From contig NZ_PTIX01000010.1 in assembly GCF_002934265.1 (NCBI RefSeq), positions 124,001 to 188,000 of the forward strand: 64,000 nt of DNA, written 5' to 3'. A program made the translations under genes and the position numbers. Source of the DNA: Actinokineospora auranticolor. GTDB lineage: Bacteria; Actinomycetota; Actinomycetes; Mycobacteriales; Pseudonocardiaceae. Below are positions 7,213 to 16,560 of this stretch, in pieces (the stretch's first letter is position 1; every line of letters begins with the position of its first letter). The notes under the pieces are model-generated. The model had not been told where the DNA came from and made no database searches. It saw nothing but the letters and a program-made list of their open reading frames with translations.

Positions 7213-8832
7213 TCACTCGGTGGTCAGGCGGAACTCGACGCCACCGAGGTCCTCGCCCTTCTCATCGGTCTGGTTGACCCACACGACCGCCCGCGCCTGG
7301 TCGGCCGTCGCGGTGAAGTCGATCTTGGTCTCGAACCGCTCCTTCGGGTCGATGGCCAGGCCCGCGAGCACCGCCCGCTTGCCGTCGACGATCTCGAACG
7401 CGGTCTCGCCGACCTGCCGGATGCCCTCGGCCTTGCCGCCCGACTGCTTCCACCGCGCCGCCAGTTCACGGCCCAGGTCGATGGTCACCTTGCCCGCGAA
7501 CGGGCCCTCGGGCGCGGTGAAGACCAGGTTGGTCAGCGCGCGCGGGTTCGGGTTGGCCAGGGTGAACGGCCGGGTGGTCGGCGTGCCGGGCTTGACCCGC
7601 ACGGTGTCGACGTTGCGCCACGCGATGTTGTTGTTGTTCCGGGTGTTGGTCAGCGTGTTCGGGCCCTCGGCGAAGGTCATCGGGTCGGTCGCCGACACCC
7701 ACCGCGCCAGCAGGCAGAAGTGCCCCGGGCCCGGCACGCCGTTCCACGGGATCACCACGTTGGTCGTCCCGGCGGGCACGGTCACGTTCGTCGCGGTGTT
7801 GATGTGCGTCCAGTGCGTCGGCCAGATCGCCGCACCGCCCTGCGCGGTGTAGTACAGCTTGAGGTCACCGGTCGCGGTGCCCGCGCCGTTGGGGCCGGGG
7901 TTGTTGAGTTTGACGTGGATGTAGCTCGTGCCGCCGACCACCGGGTTCGTGCCCGCGCACGGGGCGGGCGACGGGCAGACGGTGATGTCCGGGCTGGTCC
8001 AGATCGGGTTCAGGCCGTGCGGCTCGACTCCGGTGTCCGCGGCGTGGTCGCGGACGAACACGTCCGTGCGGCGGCAGTTGCGCAGGCTCTGCTGGATGGT
8101 GGTCGCGGTGTTGGAGCCGTTGGCCGCGGTCTGGGTGTAGACGCCGCCGGTGGTGGTGGCGTAGTCCTGCATGATCGTCACGACCGGGGCGGACACGCCG
8201 CCGGTGGGCACGTAGACGCTGTTGATCTTGATGTTGTTCTGCGCCTGCAGCGCCCGGGTGTGCGCGTTGGCGACGTCGACCGCGGTGTGCGTGTCGTCGA
8301 AGCCGCCGGGCAGCGCGTCGGTCACCAGGATGATCATCTTGGTCGCGTTGCTGCGCCACACGCCGGAGAAGTTGCCGGTCTGCGGGCGGCCCGCGGCGGG
8401 CAGGTTGTTGACCGCGGTGTTCAGCGCCTCGTCGGAGGCCTCGGGGCCGCCGCCGCCACCGCCCGCGACAAGGCCGTTGACCCCGGCGGTCACCGCCGCC
8501 TGGTTGCCCGCGGCCAGGTCGTTGAGGACCTTCACGTCGTCCTTGAAGGTCACCAGACCGAGCTTGAAGTCGCCGCCGGACAGCGTCGACACGTCGCCGA
8601 TGATCGTGTTGATGCCCGCCTTGATGTTGGCGATCGCGCCACCCATGCTGCCGGTGTCGTCGATGACGAACGTGACGTCCAATGGACCGCACGGGCCTGC
8701 TGCGGGCGGCTGCGCGACCGGCACGACGGCGGGCGCCGCGGCGGCCGGGATGGCGGGTAGGACGGCCGCCACCAGCGCGGACGCCGCGGCCACGAGGGCT
8801 CTGCGGCGGGCTGGGACACTGCGGTGGAACAT
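7213..8832 (-). CDS. Secreted VWA-domain protein
   Basis: 539 residues. An N-terminal signal peptide (basic MFHRSVPARRR then a long Ala/Val-rich core to about residue 33) indicates export. A von Willebrand A domain follows from about residue 50 to 245: LDVTFVIDDTGSMGGAI holds the metal-ion-dependent adhesion site as D58-D-T-G-S62, and IILVTDALPGGFDD gives the later acidic residue. The C-terminal half, with WPTHWTHINTATNV and a beta-rich region ending in VVWVNQTDEKGEDLGG, resembles bacterial Ig-like/adhesive modules but is not assigned. It probably binds other surface or matrix proteins. It is divergent from the AfsR-type regulator at 9023; nothing shows that the two are linked. Confidence 0.85.
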   Translation of the reverse strand: MFHRSVPARRRALVAAASALVAAVLPAIPAAAAPAVVPVAQPPAAGPCGPLDVTFVIDDTGSMGGAIANIKAGINTIIGDVSTLSGGDFKLGLVTFKDDVKVLNDLAAGNQAAVTAGVNGLVAGGGGGGPEASDEALNTAVNNLPAAGRPQTGNFSGVWRSNATKMIILVTDALPGGFDDTHTAVDVANAHTRALQAQNNIKINSVYVPTGGVSAPVVTIMQDYATTTGGVYTQTAANGSNTATTIQQSLRNCRRTDVFVRDHAADTGVEPHGLNPIWTSPDITVCPSPAPCAGTNPVVGGTSYIHVKLNNPGPNGAGTATGDLKLYYTAQGGAAIWPTHWTHINTATNVTVPAGTTNVVIPWNGVPGPGHFCLLARWVSATDPMTFAEGPNTLTNTRNNNNIAWRNVDTVRVKPGTPTTRPFTLANPNPRALTNLVFTAPEGPFAGKVTIDLGRELAARWKQSGGKAEGIRQVGETAFEIVDGKRAVLAGLAIDPKERFETKIDFTATADQARAVVWVNQTDEKGEDLGGVEFRLTTE

Positions 8833-9022
8833 GGTGATCTCCTCGCCGGAGGGGCGTACAGGGTGTGACCCGAAGCGTGTCGGCGACCGGTTGTGGCATG
8901 GTTGTCGCGGAACGCAACCGAAGTTGGGGGTTTGGCCGCACGCGGCTCAGCCGGTTGGGTGTTTGCGCACCGCAGTCGGGTCGTTACGCTCCCTTTACCG
9001 AGCTGCGCGGAAGGAGCTGGGG

Positions 9023-12019
9023 GTGAGCGGACCCGGCGAGCTGCGCGTGCTGGGACCGGTCGAGGCCGTCGGCCCGGCCGGGCGCGCGTTGGTGCACGGC
9101 ACCCGCCAGCGCGCGGTGCTGGGGGTGCTGGCCCTGCACGCGGGCACGGTGTTGCCCGCGTCCCGGTTGATCGACGTGCTGTGGGGCGAGAACCCGCCGC
9201 GCACCGCCGTGAAGACGCTGCACAGCCACGTCGCCCGCATCCGCCAGGCCCTCGCCGCCTGCGGTTTCCCGACCGTCCTGCGCACCCGCGAACCCGGCTA
9301 CCTGCTGGCCGTCGAACCCGAGTCGGTCGACGCGCTGCTGTTCGACCGGCAGGTCCGCGCCGCCCGCGAGCACCTGGCCCGCGACGAGGCCGACCGGGCC
9401 GCCCAGCAGCTGCGGGCCGCGCTCGGGTTGTGGCGGGGCGACGCGTTCGCCGACGCGGCGCTCGAGGGCTGGGGCTGCGGCGAGGTCGAGACCCTGCACG
9501 AGCAGCGGCTGGCCGCGCTGGAGGACCTCTGGGACGCCGAACTGCGCCTCGACCGGCACGCCGACGCCGTCCGGGAACTGCCGCGCCTGGTCTCCGCGCA
9601 CCCGACGCGGGAGCGGTTGGCGGGCCTGTACATGCTGGCCCTGCACCGCTGCGGCCAGCACACCGAAGCGCTCGCGGTGTTCCGCGCGTTGCGCACCCGG
9701 CTGACCGACGAGTTCGGCGTCGACCCGGGCCCGGAGCTGCTGGCGCTGCACACGTCGATCCTGCGGCGCGACCCGAGCCTGGACCCGCGACCGGCGGTGC
9801 GCGGGCCCGCGCAGCTGCCCGCGCGGGTCGGGCACTTCACCGGCCGGGTCGCGGAGTCGGCCGCGCTGGACGCGATGCTGGCGGACCCGTCCGACGAGCG
9901 GCCGGTCGTGGTGATCTCGGCGGCGGCGGGGATGGGCAAGACCGCGTTCGCCGTCCAGTGGGCGCACCGGGCCGCCGACCGCTTCCCCGACGGGCAGCTG
10001 TTCCTCGACCTCGGCGGCCACGACTCCGGGCGCGCGTTGTCGGCGTCGGACGCGCTCGCGCACGTGCTGCGGGCACTGGACGTGCCGGATGAGCGGATGC
10101 CCGCCGAGCTGCCGGAACGCGCCGCGCTGTACCGGTCGCTGCTGCACGGCAGGCGCTGCCTGGTGCTGGCGGACAACGCGGGCGACGTCGAGCAGGTGCT
10201 GCCGCTGGTGCCGGGCAACGGTCGGACGCTGCTGGTCGTGACGAGCAGGCAGACGCTGGCCGCGCTGGGGACCCGGCACGCCGTGCACCCCGTGGCCCTC
10301 GACAGCCTCGGCCACGCGGAGTCCCTCGAACTGCTGACCAGGGTGCTCGGCGCGGACCGGGTCGCGCGGGAGCCGGGCGCGTCGGCCCGGCTGGGGCGGC
10401 TGTGCGGCGGGATGCCGCTTGCGCTGCGGCTGGCGGCGGCGCGGCTGGTGTCCTTACCCGGTCGGACGGTGGCGGAGTCGGCGGCGGAACTCGTCGGCGC
10501 GGGTCGGTTGGACACGCTGGCGGTGGAGGGCGACTCGCGGACGGTGCGGGCGGTGTTCGCCAGCGCGTACGAGCCGCTGGAACCGGGGCGGGCGCGGGTG
10601 TTCCGGCTGCTGGGGCTGGCGCCGGGCACGTCGGTGAGCGCGTGGCTGGGCGCGACGCTGTGCGGGGTGCCGCCGGAGCGGGCGCGGGAGTCGCTGTCGG
10701 CGCTGGCCGCCGCGCACCTGGTCACCGAGACCGAGCGGGACCGGTACCGCTTCCACGACCTGGTGCGGGAGTTCGCCGCCGGTCGGGTGGAGCGCGAAGA
10801 GCGGGCGATCGCCCTGTCCCGGCTGGTCGACTGGTACCTGGTGGTCGCCGACGAGGCGAACAAGGTGATCGATCCCAACCGGGACCTGGTGACGCCGTCG
10901 CTGCGGCACCCCCGCTGCCGGGTCCCGTTCGACGACCGCCACGGCGCGCTCGCCTTCCTCGACGCGGAGCGGGCGAACCTGCGGGCGGTGGCGCAGTGCG
11001 CGCGCGAGTTGGGCAGGCTCGACTCGGCGTGGCAGCTGACGTACCTGCTGACCAGCTTCTACGACGCGACCGGGCACTGGCACGACCGGGTCGAGCTGTG
11101 CCGCCAGGGCGCGGCGGCGGCCACGGCGCTGGGCGATCCCGTGGCCGAGGCGGAGATGTTGCGGGCGCTGGGCGTCGCGTACTTCATGACGCGGCGGTTG
11201 AAGGAGGCGCTGGAAACCAACCAGCGCGCGTTGAAAACGGTGCGCGCGGCCGGAGATCTCGCGGGCGAGGGCCACGTGCACAACAACATCGCCAACGCGT
11301 ACGCGGAGTTGCGCCGCTTCGACGAGGCGATCGCCGCGCACCGGCTGGCCGTGGCGCGGTGCGCGGAGGCGGGCAGCGACCTGGGCCGCGCGTTGTCGCA
11401 GCGCAACCTCGGGCACACCTTCGTCCGGATGGGCCGGGCGGAGGAGAGCCTGACCCCGCTGACCGACGCCCTCGCCACCTTCCGCGGCCTGGGCAACGCC
11501 CGCTTGGAGGCCGCGACCCTGGACACCCTGGGCGAGGCGTGGTTGCAGCGCGGCGACCACGGCGCGGCGCTGGCGCACCTGCGGGAGGCGGTGGAGGTCA
11601 GCCGCGCCATCGGCGACCGCTGGCTGGAGTGGGAGTCGTTGCTGGACACCGGCCGCGCCCACCTCGACTCGGGCGACGTGCGCGCGGCGGTGGCGCACTT
11701 CAGCGCGGCCCTGGACCTGAGCCGCGAGGTGGGCGACCGGCACGGCGAGTCGTCGGCGTTGAACCAGCTGGGCCGCGCGTACCTGGCGGCGGGCGACCTG
11801 GCGGCGGCGCGGGAGAACCTGGAGCGCAGCCTGTCGATCCGCACGGCGGTGCCGGACGACTACGAGTTGGCGCACCTGCACCGCGACCTGGGGGACCTCG
11901 AGTCCCGCGCGGGCGACTCGACCACCGCCACCCGGCACTGGTCCCGCGCCCGGTCCCTCTACAGCCAGGCCAACGCGACGACGGAGGCGGAGGAGCTGTC
12001 GGCGCGGCTCACACCGTGA
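9023..12019 (+). CDS. AfsR/SARP-type regulator (OmpR-like DNA-binding, BTAD, NB-ARC, TPR)
   Basis: 998 residues from GTG 9023, preceded by AAGGAG. Domain order: winged-helix trans_reg_C (about 1-95, with LLWGE-type segment VLWGENPPRTAVKTLHSHVARIR), bacterial transcriptional activation domain (about 100-245, ending EFGVDPGPELLALH), NB-ARC STAND ATPase with Walker A GMGKT at 303-307 and RCLVLADNAGDVEQVL as Walker B, then TPR repeats from about 690 to the end. This is the architecture of AfsR-type pathway regulators of secondary metabolism. No biosynthetic cluster adjoins it, so its targets may be elsewhere. The frame is open upstream to 8222, but that part lies antisense to the VWA gene. Its 3' end overlaps the convergent reductase gene by 11 bp. 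Confidence 0.92.
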   Translation: MSGPGELRVLGPVEAVGPAGRALVHGTRQRAVLGVLALHAGTVLPASRLIDVLWGENPPRTAVKTLHSHVARIRQALAACGFPTVLRTREPGYLLAVEPESVDALLFDRQVRAAREHLARDEADRAAQQLRAALGLWRGDAFADAALEGWGCGEVETLHEQRLAALEDLWDAELRLDRHADAVRELPRLVSAHPTRERLAGLYMLALHRCGQHTEALAVFRALRTRLTDEFGVDPGPELLALHTSILRRDPSLDPRPAVRGPAQLPARVGHFTGRVAESAALDAMLADPSDERPVVVISAAAGMGKTAFAVQWAHRAADRFPDGQLFLDLGGHDSGRALSASDALAHVLRALDVPDERMPAELPERAALYRSLLHGRRCLVLADNAGDVEQVLPLVPGNGRTLLVVTSRQTLAALGTRHAVHPVALDSLGHAESLELLTRVLGADRVAREPGASARLGRLCGGMPLALRLAAARLVSLPGRTVAESAAELVGAGRLDTLAVEGDSRTVRAVFASAYEPLEPGRARVFRLLGLAPGTSVSAWLGATLCGVPPERARESLSALAAAHLVTETERDRYRFHDLVREFAAGRVEREERAIALSRLVDWYLVVADEANKVIDPNRDLVTPSLRHPRCRVPFDDRHGALAFLDAERANLRAVAQCARELGRLDSAWQLTYLLTSFYDATGHWHDRVELCRQGAAAATALGDPVAEAEMLRALGVAYFMTRRLKEALETNQRALKTVRAAGDLAGEGHVHNNIANAYAELRRFDEAIAAHRLAVARCAEAGSDLGRALSQRNLGHTFVRMGRAEESLTPLTDALATFRGLGNARLEAATLDTLGEAWLQRGDHGAALAHLREAVEVSRAIGDRWLEWESLLDTGRAHLDSGDVRAAVAHFSAALDLSREVGDRHGESSALNQLGRAYLAAGDLAAARENLERSLSIRTAVPDDYELAHLHRDLGDLESRAGDSTTATRHWSRARSLYSQANATTEAEELSARLTP

Positions 12020-12965
12020 GGACCGTCTTGCCGCCCGCGTGCCGTTCCCGCATGGCGTCGGCCGTGTCGGACAGGGGGTGGAGCCTGCTGATGACCGGGG
12101 TGAGCTTTCCCTCCGCCACCAGGGTTGCGAGGGTTCCGAGGATCGCGTTGTCGCGTTTGGACGACAAGATCCTGAGTTTCTGGGGGACGAAAGGGTTTGC
12201 GGTGAGGGTTTTGAGGAGCCTGGGGACCGGGCCGAGGGTCGGCCCGCCTTCGCCGGTCGTGCTGACGTAGACGCCGTCGCGGGTCAGGACCCGGCGGATC
12301 GCGGTGACGCGGTGACCACCCGCCACGTCGACGACCGCGTCGTAGCGCGTTGTCGCCTCGGTGAAGTCTTCCTTGCGGTAGTCGATGACGTGGTCGGCAC
12401 CGATGCTTCTGGCGTGGTCGACGTTGCGCGCGCTGCACACCGCCGTGACCTCCGCGCCCTTGATCTTGGCGAGTTGCACGGCGAACGTGCCGACACCGCC
12501 GGACGCGCCGTTGACCAGGATGTGTCCACCCTTGCCGGCTTGGGCCATCTCGACGGCCTGGTAGGCGGTGGTGCCCGCGACCGGCAACGTTGCGGCTTGC
12601 TCGAACGTGATGCCCCTGGGTTTGCGGACGAGGTGGGCGGCAGGGGCGGCGACGTACTCGGCGAAGCCGCGCTGCTCCATCTCCCCCAACACCTCGTCCC
12701 CTTCCTCGAACGCGGTCACACCCGCGCCTGTCCGCACAACGGTGCCCGCGATGTCGCGGCCGAGGATGGTGTGCTTTGGCTTGGTCAAGCCGAAAGCGAG
12801 TCGCCCGATCCGGGGGATGCCGCTGAGCACGGCCCGGTCGGCGAAGTTGAGGGAGGCGGCGCGGACCTCGACGAGGACGTCGTCGGGCCCGGTGTCGGGT
12901 TGGTCGACGTCGGCGTATCTGAGGACGTCGGGGGTGCCGTAGGTGTGGTGGACGATGGCTTTCAT
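12009..12965 (-). CDS. Zinc-independent NADPH:quinone oxidoreductase (MDR superfamily)
   Basis: 318 residues, the usual length for quinone oxidoreductase-like medium-chain reductases. MKAIVHHTYGTPDVL opens the GroES-like domain, VEVRAASLNFADRAV is typical, and the Rossmann motif is ILVNGASGGVGTFAVQLAK. The cysteine/histidine set of zinc-binding alcohol dehydrogenases is missing, so it should use NADPH on quinones or enones. It is the third gene of a leftward PadR / membrane protein / reductase unit, 9 bp after the preceding stop. Either a redox-stress role or a specific substrate is possible. Confidence 0.9.
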   Translation of the reverse strand: MKAIVHHTYGTPDVLRYADVDQPDTGPDDVLVEVRAASLNFADRAVLSGIPRIGRLAFGLTKPKHTILGRDIAGTVVRTGAGVTAFEEGDEVLGEMEQRGFAEYVAAPAAHLVRKPRGITFEQAATLPVAGTTAYQAVEMAQAGKGGHILVNGASGGVGTFAVQLAKIKGAEVTAVCSARNVDHARSIGADHVIDYRKEDFTEATTRYDAVVDVAGGHRVTAIRRVLTRDGVYVSTTGEGGPTLGPVPRLLKTLTANPFVPQKLRILSSKRDNAILGTLATLVAEGKLTPVISRLHPLSDTADAMRERHAGGKTVLTV

Positions 12966-12974
12966 CGTTGGTCC

Positions 12975-13820
12975 TTAGCGTTGCTGGGCGGCCTTGACGC
13001 CCTCGATGACGGTGTGCAGGTAGGAGACGCAGGCGAGGATCGTCAGTCCGGTGTGGACCGCGTTGACCAGGTCCGGTTCCCAGACCCCGGCTTTGACGAC
13101 GTGGTCGGTCGAGGCCAACCAGAGCAGGATCGTCGAGCAGGCGACTTCCGTGGCCGCCCGCGCCACCGCGAGGGGGATGCTCCAGCGGGCGTAGTGGGCG
13201 GCGAAGGAGAACCCGAGAGTGGCGATGACCAGGGCCATGAACAGGTAGAGGACGGAGTTGAAGCGGGGGTCGAGCCATTCCCTCGCGTACAGGAGGAAGG
13301 CGACGAACCAGACGGTGATGGCCGTCTGGGTGACCAACTCGGTGTAGCGCGCCCGACGGGTCGGCTTGGCAGGCAGTTTCTCGGGCGCCCACGACCGCGG
13401 CTTGCAACTGATGAGCGCGAACACAAGGGTAGTCCAGAATCCGATATGGACAGTCGTGTGCAACGCGGCCGTAAGTGACTCCACCACGAAAGTCTTGTCG
13501 CTCAACGCCCGCATCAGACCCACGGCCACCGCGACCCCGGGGACCACGGTCACCACCAACGCGGTCAACAACCGCGTGTAGTCGAGGTAGACCTCGGGCC
13601 CGATGAGCCGCAACGGCCGATCGGCGTAGCCCGCGGCCAGGCGAACGGGGTCACCGAACTCGGTCAACACCTCGACCTCGCCCCCACCTTCCCCTCCCTC
13701 CACCCGCATCTCCACCGCGTCGGCTATCGAAGCCCGCAACTCGCGCTCGATGTCCACCCGCTGCCCCTTGGGCACCCGGGTCACGACGGCCTCGACGTAC
13801 CGGTCGACCAGTGCGCTCAC
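12975..13820 (-). CDS. HAAS/permease-prefix-type membrane protein
   Basis: 281 residues. The N-terminal ~80 residues, VDRYVEAVVTRVPKGQRVDIERELRASIADAVEMR plus VLTEFGDPVRLAAGYADRP, are the helical HAAS/permease prefix module found on membrane proteins controlled by PadR regulators. Six or so hydrophobic segments follow from about residue 85 onward. Its GTG start overlaps the stop of the padR-like gene (GTGA), so translation is coupled. The exact transport or signalling role is unknown. The pairing with PadR is the family's usual arrangement and supports the call. Confidence 0.82.
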   Translation of the reverse strand: MSALVDRYVEAVVTRVPKGQRVDIERELRASIADAVEMRVEGGEGGGEVEVLTEFGDPVRLAAGYADRPLRLIGPEVYLDYTRLLTALVVTVVPGVAVAVGLMRALSDKTFVVESLTAALHTTVHIGFWTTLVFALISCKPRSWAPEKLPAKPTRRARYTELVTQTAITVWFVAFLLYAREWLDPRFNSVLYLFMALVIATLGFSFAAHYARWSIPLAVARAATEVACSTILLWLASTDHVVKAGVWEPDLVNAVHTGLTILACVSYLHTVIEGVKAAQQR

Positions 13821-14149
13821 AGCTCCCCCTTCAACCCGCGAAAGGCCAGGTCGAGCCCGACCCAGTCCCGCGCCAACTCCCCCGCCATGACCCCACCCGC
13901 CTCGGACGTCCGATAGAACTTCCGCGGCCGGGACTCATCGGTGTTCCACTCGCTGACCAACAACCCCTGCTTCTCCAACCGCCGCAACAACGGGTAGAGC
14001 GTGTTCGCGTCGACCGCGAACCCCCGCCGCTCCAACACCTCAAGCAGCGCGTACCCGTAGTTGGCCTCCCGGAGCACCAGCAGACAGGCCAGCACCACGG
14101 TCCCCCGCCGCAACTCCTGCAGGTGCGTGGCCAACAGCTCCTCATCCAC
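13817..14149 (-). CDS. PadR-family transcriptional regulator
   Basis: About 110 residues. The winged helix-turn-helix of PadR is clear: RGTVVLACLLVLREANYGYALLEVL, then DANTLYPLLRRLEKQGLLVSEW and GRPRKFYRTSEAG-like wing residues (here SRPRKFYRTSEAG). The frame can start at GTG 14173, 14158 or 14149. The first lies inside a palindromic operator, so I prefer 14149 (MDEELLATHLQELRRG), which fits known PadR N-termini. It overlaps the next gene by 4 bp and probably represses the whole unit from the palindrome at 14159-14181. Confidence 0.88.
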   Translation of the reverse strand: MDEELLATHLQELRRGTVVLACLLVLREANYGYALLEVLERRGFAVDANTLYPLLRRLEKQGLLVSEWNTDESRPRKFYRTSEAGGVMAGELARDWVGLDLAFRGLKGEL

Positions 14150-14158
14150 ACAACACAC

Positions 14159-14181
14159 AATAGTGTGTGCCACACATTATT
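14159..14181. promoter_or_regulatory. PadR-type palindromic operator
   Basis: Half-sites AATAGTGTGTG and CACACATTATT are near-perfect inverted repeats around a central C, with one mismatched pair. This matches the ATGT-N8-ACAT-like sites of PadR repressors and sits directly at the 5' end of the padR-like gene, which suits autorepression. Confidence 0.75.
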
Positions 14182-14284
14182 GCCACTGCCATCTGCCCAA
14201 CCTTGGAGAACCTCTCAGCCACAGGCTCCAGCCGCACCTTCTCGGCACGGCCGCGGCTGCTCGCGGTTCCGGAGCCGCGACCGG

Positions 14285-14935
14285 CGGGGCGATACCTGGA
14301 GGACCTGAAGGGCGGAGGCGGCGCCGAGCAGGATGCGGGGATACCGGGCGTCGAGGTCAGGACCCCGACAAGGGGGCGCGTCGGGTATCCCCTCGGTCTA
14401 CTCAGCGGCGTGTTTGCGTTGCTGGACAACGGTTCAGTCGCGGTCGGACGGTGTCCGCGGCCGCGGTTCCCGGGACGGCAGTGGTCTGTCTGCCCCAGGG
14501 CGGTCACGATCGCCTCGACCAGCCGCTCGTCCACGCAAGGCGCGCGGACCCTCGCGATCGCGGTGAGTCGACGGCAGCCCGCTTCGCGATGTCGGCCTGC
14601 CGCAGCGGGAGCGGGTGTCCAGCGCCGCCGGGTGGCTGACCTCGGGTCCGATCGCGTTTTCGACGGCGGGATGAATGCCGGCGAGCAGCCCGCGGATGCG
14701 GTTGCCGGCCCGGGTCACCTCGCCGGCGGGGTCGTCGGCGATGGTGAACGCATCCCGAGCGTCGGTCTTTCGCGCGGCCTGGGCAGGGTCGGCGATGCGG
14801 CTCATGGCCAGGCCAGGTAGGCCACGAGAGGGCCGGTCGTGACCAGCCGGTCGACTACGACCAGCGGGGTTCCGTACCGGGCGAGCTTGTCGAACGACGC
14901 CCGCGGCATTGGTCCGCTGTCGGGCAGCCGCTTCC
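14285..14935 (-). pseudogene. IS110-family transposase remnant
   Basis: Conserved IS110 (DEDD transposase) blocks appear in order but in different frames. YGTPLVVVDRLVTTGPLVAYL lies at about 14875-14815, GLPGLAMSRIAD and KTDARDAFTIADD at 14823-14730, EVTRAGNRIRGLLAGIHPAVENAIG then HPAALDTRSRCG to about 14599, DERLVEAIVTALGQT near 14530, and LVGVLTSTPGI with RILLGAA near 14370-14310. At least four frameshifts or small deletions separate them, and the N-terminal third is missing. It cannot encode an active enzyme. Confidence 0.8.
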
Positions 14936-14951
14936 CCGCCGGATCGGCGTC

Positions 14952-15185
14952 GTGCACGGCGGCTGCGCACTGGCGGCCGAGGCCTCGCGGGCCACGCGCT
15001 GGTCACGCGACGGCACACCCGTGCTCCTACCGACCCTCGGCGGCGACATCGTCCGGGCCGCCACCGAGCGCGGTGTGCTGGTCGGGGCCAGCGGTGCGGG
15101 TGCCAAGATCCTGGTCCGCTGGAACCGCGACGACACGCTCACACGGCTCTCCGGCATCAACGGCCGCCACCCGCGTCACGACAAG
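14952..15185 (+). pseudogene. Fragment resembling a HAF-repeat extracellular protein
   Basis: The + frame reads RWSRDGTPVLLPTLGGD, then ERGVLVGASGAGAKILVRW and RDDTLTRLSGIN. This spacing of W..DG...L..LGG and GVLVG..G...A..W resembles HAF repeats, which form beta-propeller-like secreted proteins. The frame has no clear start and loses the pattern after about 15185. Assignment is tentative; nothing else is recognised in it. Confidence 0.35.
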
Positions 15186-15580
15186 ACCTACCGATCGGTG
15201 GCCGTGTCCCCGTCAGTGGTGCCTCGGTGCCACCGGTCGGCGCCGCCCGGATCACGCGTGCGACATAGCCATACCGGCCCCCGGCGACCAACAATCCCGG
15301 CTGTGTGGATAACCCCGATGTGACAAAGCCGCAGATCAGCGGCGGAGTGGGGTGGATGGACTACACCCGATCCGGACGCCGATGGGGTTGGCACGAGGCG
15401 GGAGCCCCGGACGCGCGGGACCGGGCGATGATCGCCGAGGGTGCCGCGCCGGCGCCCTCGGCACTGGCCGGTGGGCCACCGCGGAGTGGTGGCGCCCGGG
15501 TTGGTTCCCTGCCGTCGGCCTTGCGGGTCAACCGCCATGGGACCGGTGCGGGCAAGTGGCGCGATGACCAAGCCCCGAAA
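15186..15580. other. No recognisable gene
   Basis: Several overlapping frames are open here on both strands, but none has recognisable motifs. The region lies between decayed fragments and is best seen as eroded DNA. Confidence 0.5.
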
Positions 15581-15584
15581 CGTG

Positions 15585-15720
15585 GCAGTTTCCTGGTCAG
15601 GCGGGCGATCGTGCCGAAACCCTGGACGGTGGTGGGCCTGTTCGACTGGCCCGCCCGTGCTTGAAGACCCTGGAGCGCAACGCGGACTCGGCGGTCTTGG
15701 ACGATGAAGAAGCCCGCGCC
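15585..15720 (+). pseudogene. Possible C-terminal scrap of an IS5/IS4-type transposase
   Basis: The frame FLVRRAIVPKPWTVVGLFDW with LKTLERNADSAV resembles the end of DDE transposases of the IS5 group, whose usual form is ...LPRRWVVERTFAWL..RRL.KDYER....A. The match is short and one stop interrupts it. Low confidence. Confidence 0.25.
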
Positions 15721-15753
15721 CGCCTTGACCCGGTCCGGGGTTGGACGAACGTC

Positions 15754-15783
15754 GGGGGACCTGCCCGCCCAGGCAGGTCCCCC
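15754..15783 (-). terminator. Terminator hairpin of the Calx-beta gene
   Basis: A perfect 12-bp stem (GGGGGACCTGCC / GGCAGGTCCCCC) with a 6-base loop lies 19 bp beyond the stop of the leftward gene. Confidence 0.8.
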
Positions 15784-15801
15784 GACTCGATCCCCCTGCG
15801 G

Positions 15802-16560
15802 TCAGCCTCGCGACCTCACCGTCACCGGGACTTTCGACAGGCCGATGGTGCCCGCCGACGGGTTGAAGATCTCCAGCACGAACTGCTCGTCCGGCAGCTG
15901 CTCGTCGGTGAACAGGCGGACCTTCGCCACGCCCCGGGTCTCACCGACGGGGATGGTGACGACGCCGTCGCGCACGGGGTAGTAGCCCGGTTTGCCGTCG
16001 CCCACCTGGATGGTGCGGTAGTGGATGGTGATCGGCGCGCGGGCCGGGGCCGACGTGTGCAGGCCGATCTCGGCGGTGCCCTGGGAGCGCCAGCAGATCT
16101 TGCCGCCGTCGAGGGACGTGTCCAGCGGGGGCCGGTCGTCGTCGATGATCTGGCCGACGCCCAGGTTGTCCGCGATCACCAACCCCTGCGGCGAGTGCAG
16201 GCGGACCGCGAAGGTCTCCTCGTACTCCGGTGCCGCGTCACGGGCGATGGTGACCGAGACGGTCTTGGTGTCCGTCGTGCCGTTCCAGGTCAGGGTGCCC
16301 GAGGTCGGCGTGTAGTCGACGCCGGGGGTGGCGGTGCCGGGATCGGTCGTGTAGTCGACCGACCCGCTGGCCGCGCACCCGGGTGGGGCGGTGACGGAGA
16401 CCGAGAAGCTGAACGTGGTCGTCCCGGCGCCGGTGCCCTCGTACTGGCGGTAGTCACCCACCGCCACACTCGCGGGCGCGCAGCCCGAACCGCTCGCGTA
16501 CGCCGGTACCACCGGCAAGGCCGCGACCACCACCGCCGCGGCGAGCACCATTGCCCTCAT
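15802..16560 (-). CDS. Secreted Calx-beta domain protein
   Basis: 252 residues from ATG 16560, with AAAGGG ten bases upstream. A signal peptide (MRAMVLAAAVVVAALPVVPAYA, cleaved near residue 22-24) marks it as exported. Two Calx-beta-like beta-sandwich units follow: the first ends in the classic VGQIIDDD at about residue 140, with TATPGVDYTPTSGTLTW before it. The second carries GVVTIPVGETRGVAKVRLFTD and EQFVLEIFNPSAGTIG. Such domains bind calcium or act as adhesion modules. It stands alone, upstream of a well-formed terminator. The frame is open upstream to 16845, but that extension has no signal-like start and is rejected. Confidence 0.85.
   Translation of the reverse strand: MRAMVLAAAVVVAALPVVPAYASGSGCAPASVAVGDYRQYEGTGAGTTTFSFSVSVTAPPGCAASGSVDYTTDPGTATPGVDYTPTSGTLTWNGTTDTKTVSVTIARDAAPEYEETFAVRLHSPQGLVIADNLGVGQIIDDDRPPLDTSLDGGKICWRSQGTAEIGLHTSAPARAPITIHYRTIQVGDGKPGYYPVRDGVVTIPVGETRGVAKVRLFTDEQLPDEQFVLEIFNPSAGTIGLSKVPVTVRSRG

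Noticed and set aside
9023-12019. Secondary-metabolite cluster regulated by the AfsR-type protein
   Set aside because: No polyketide, peptide or other biosynthetic core gene adjoins it; the regulator stands alone here.
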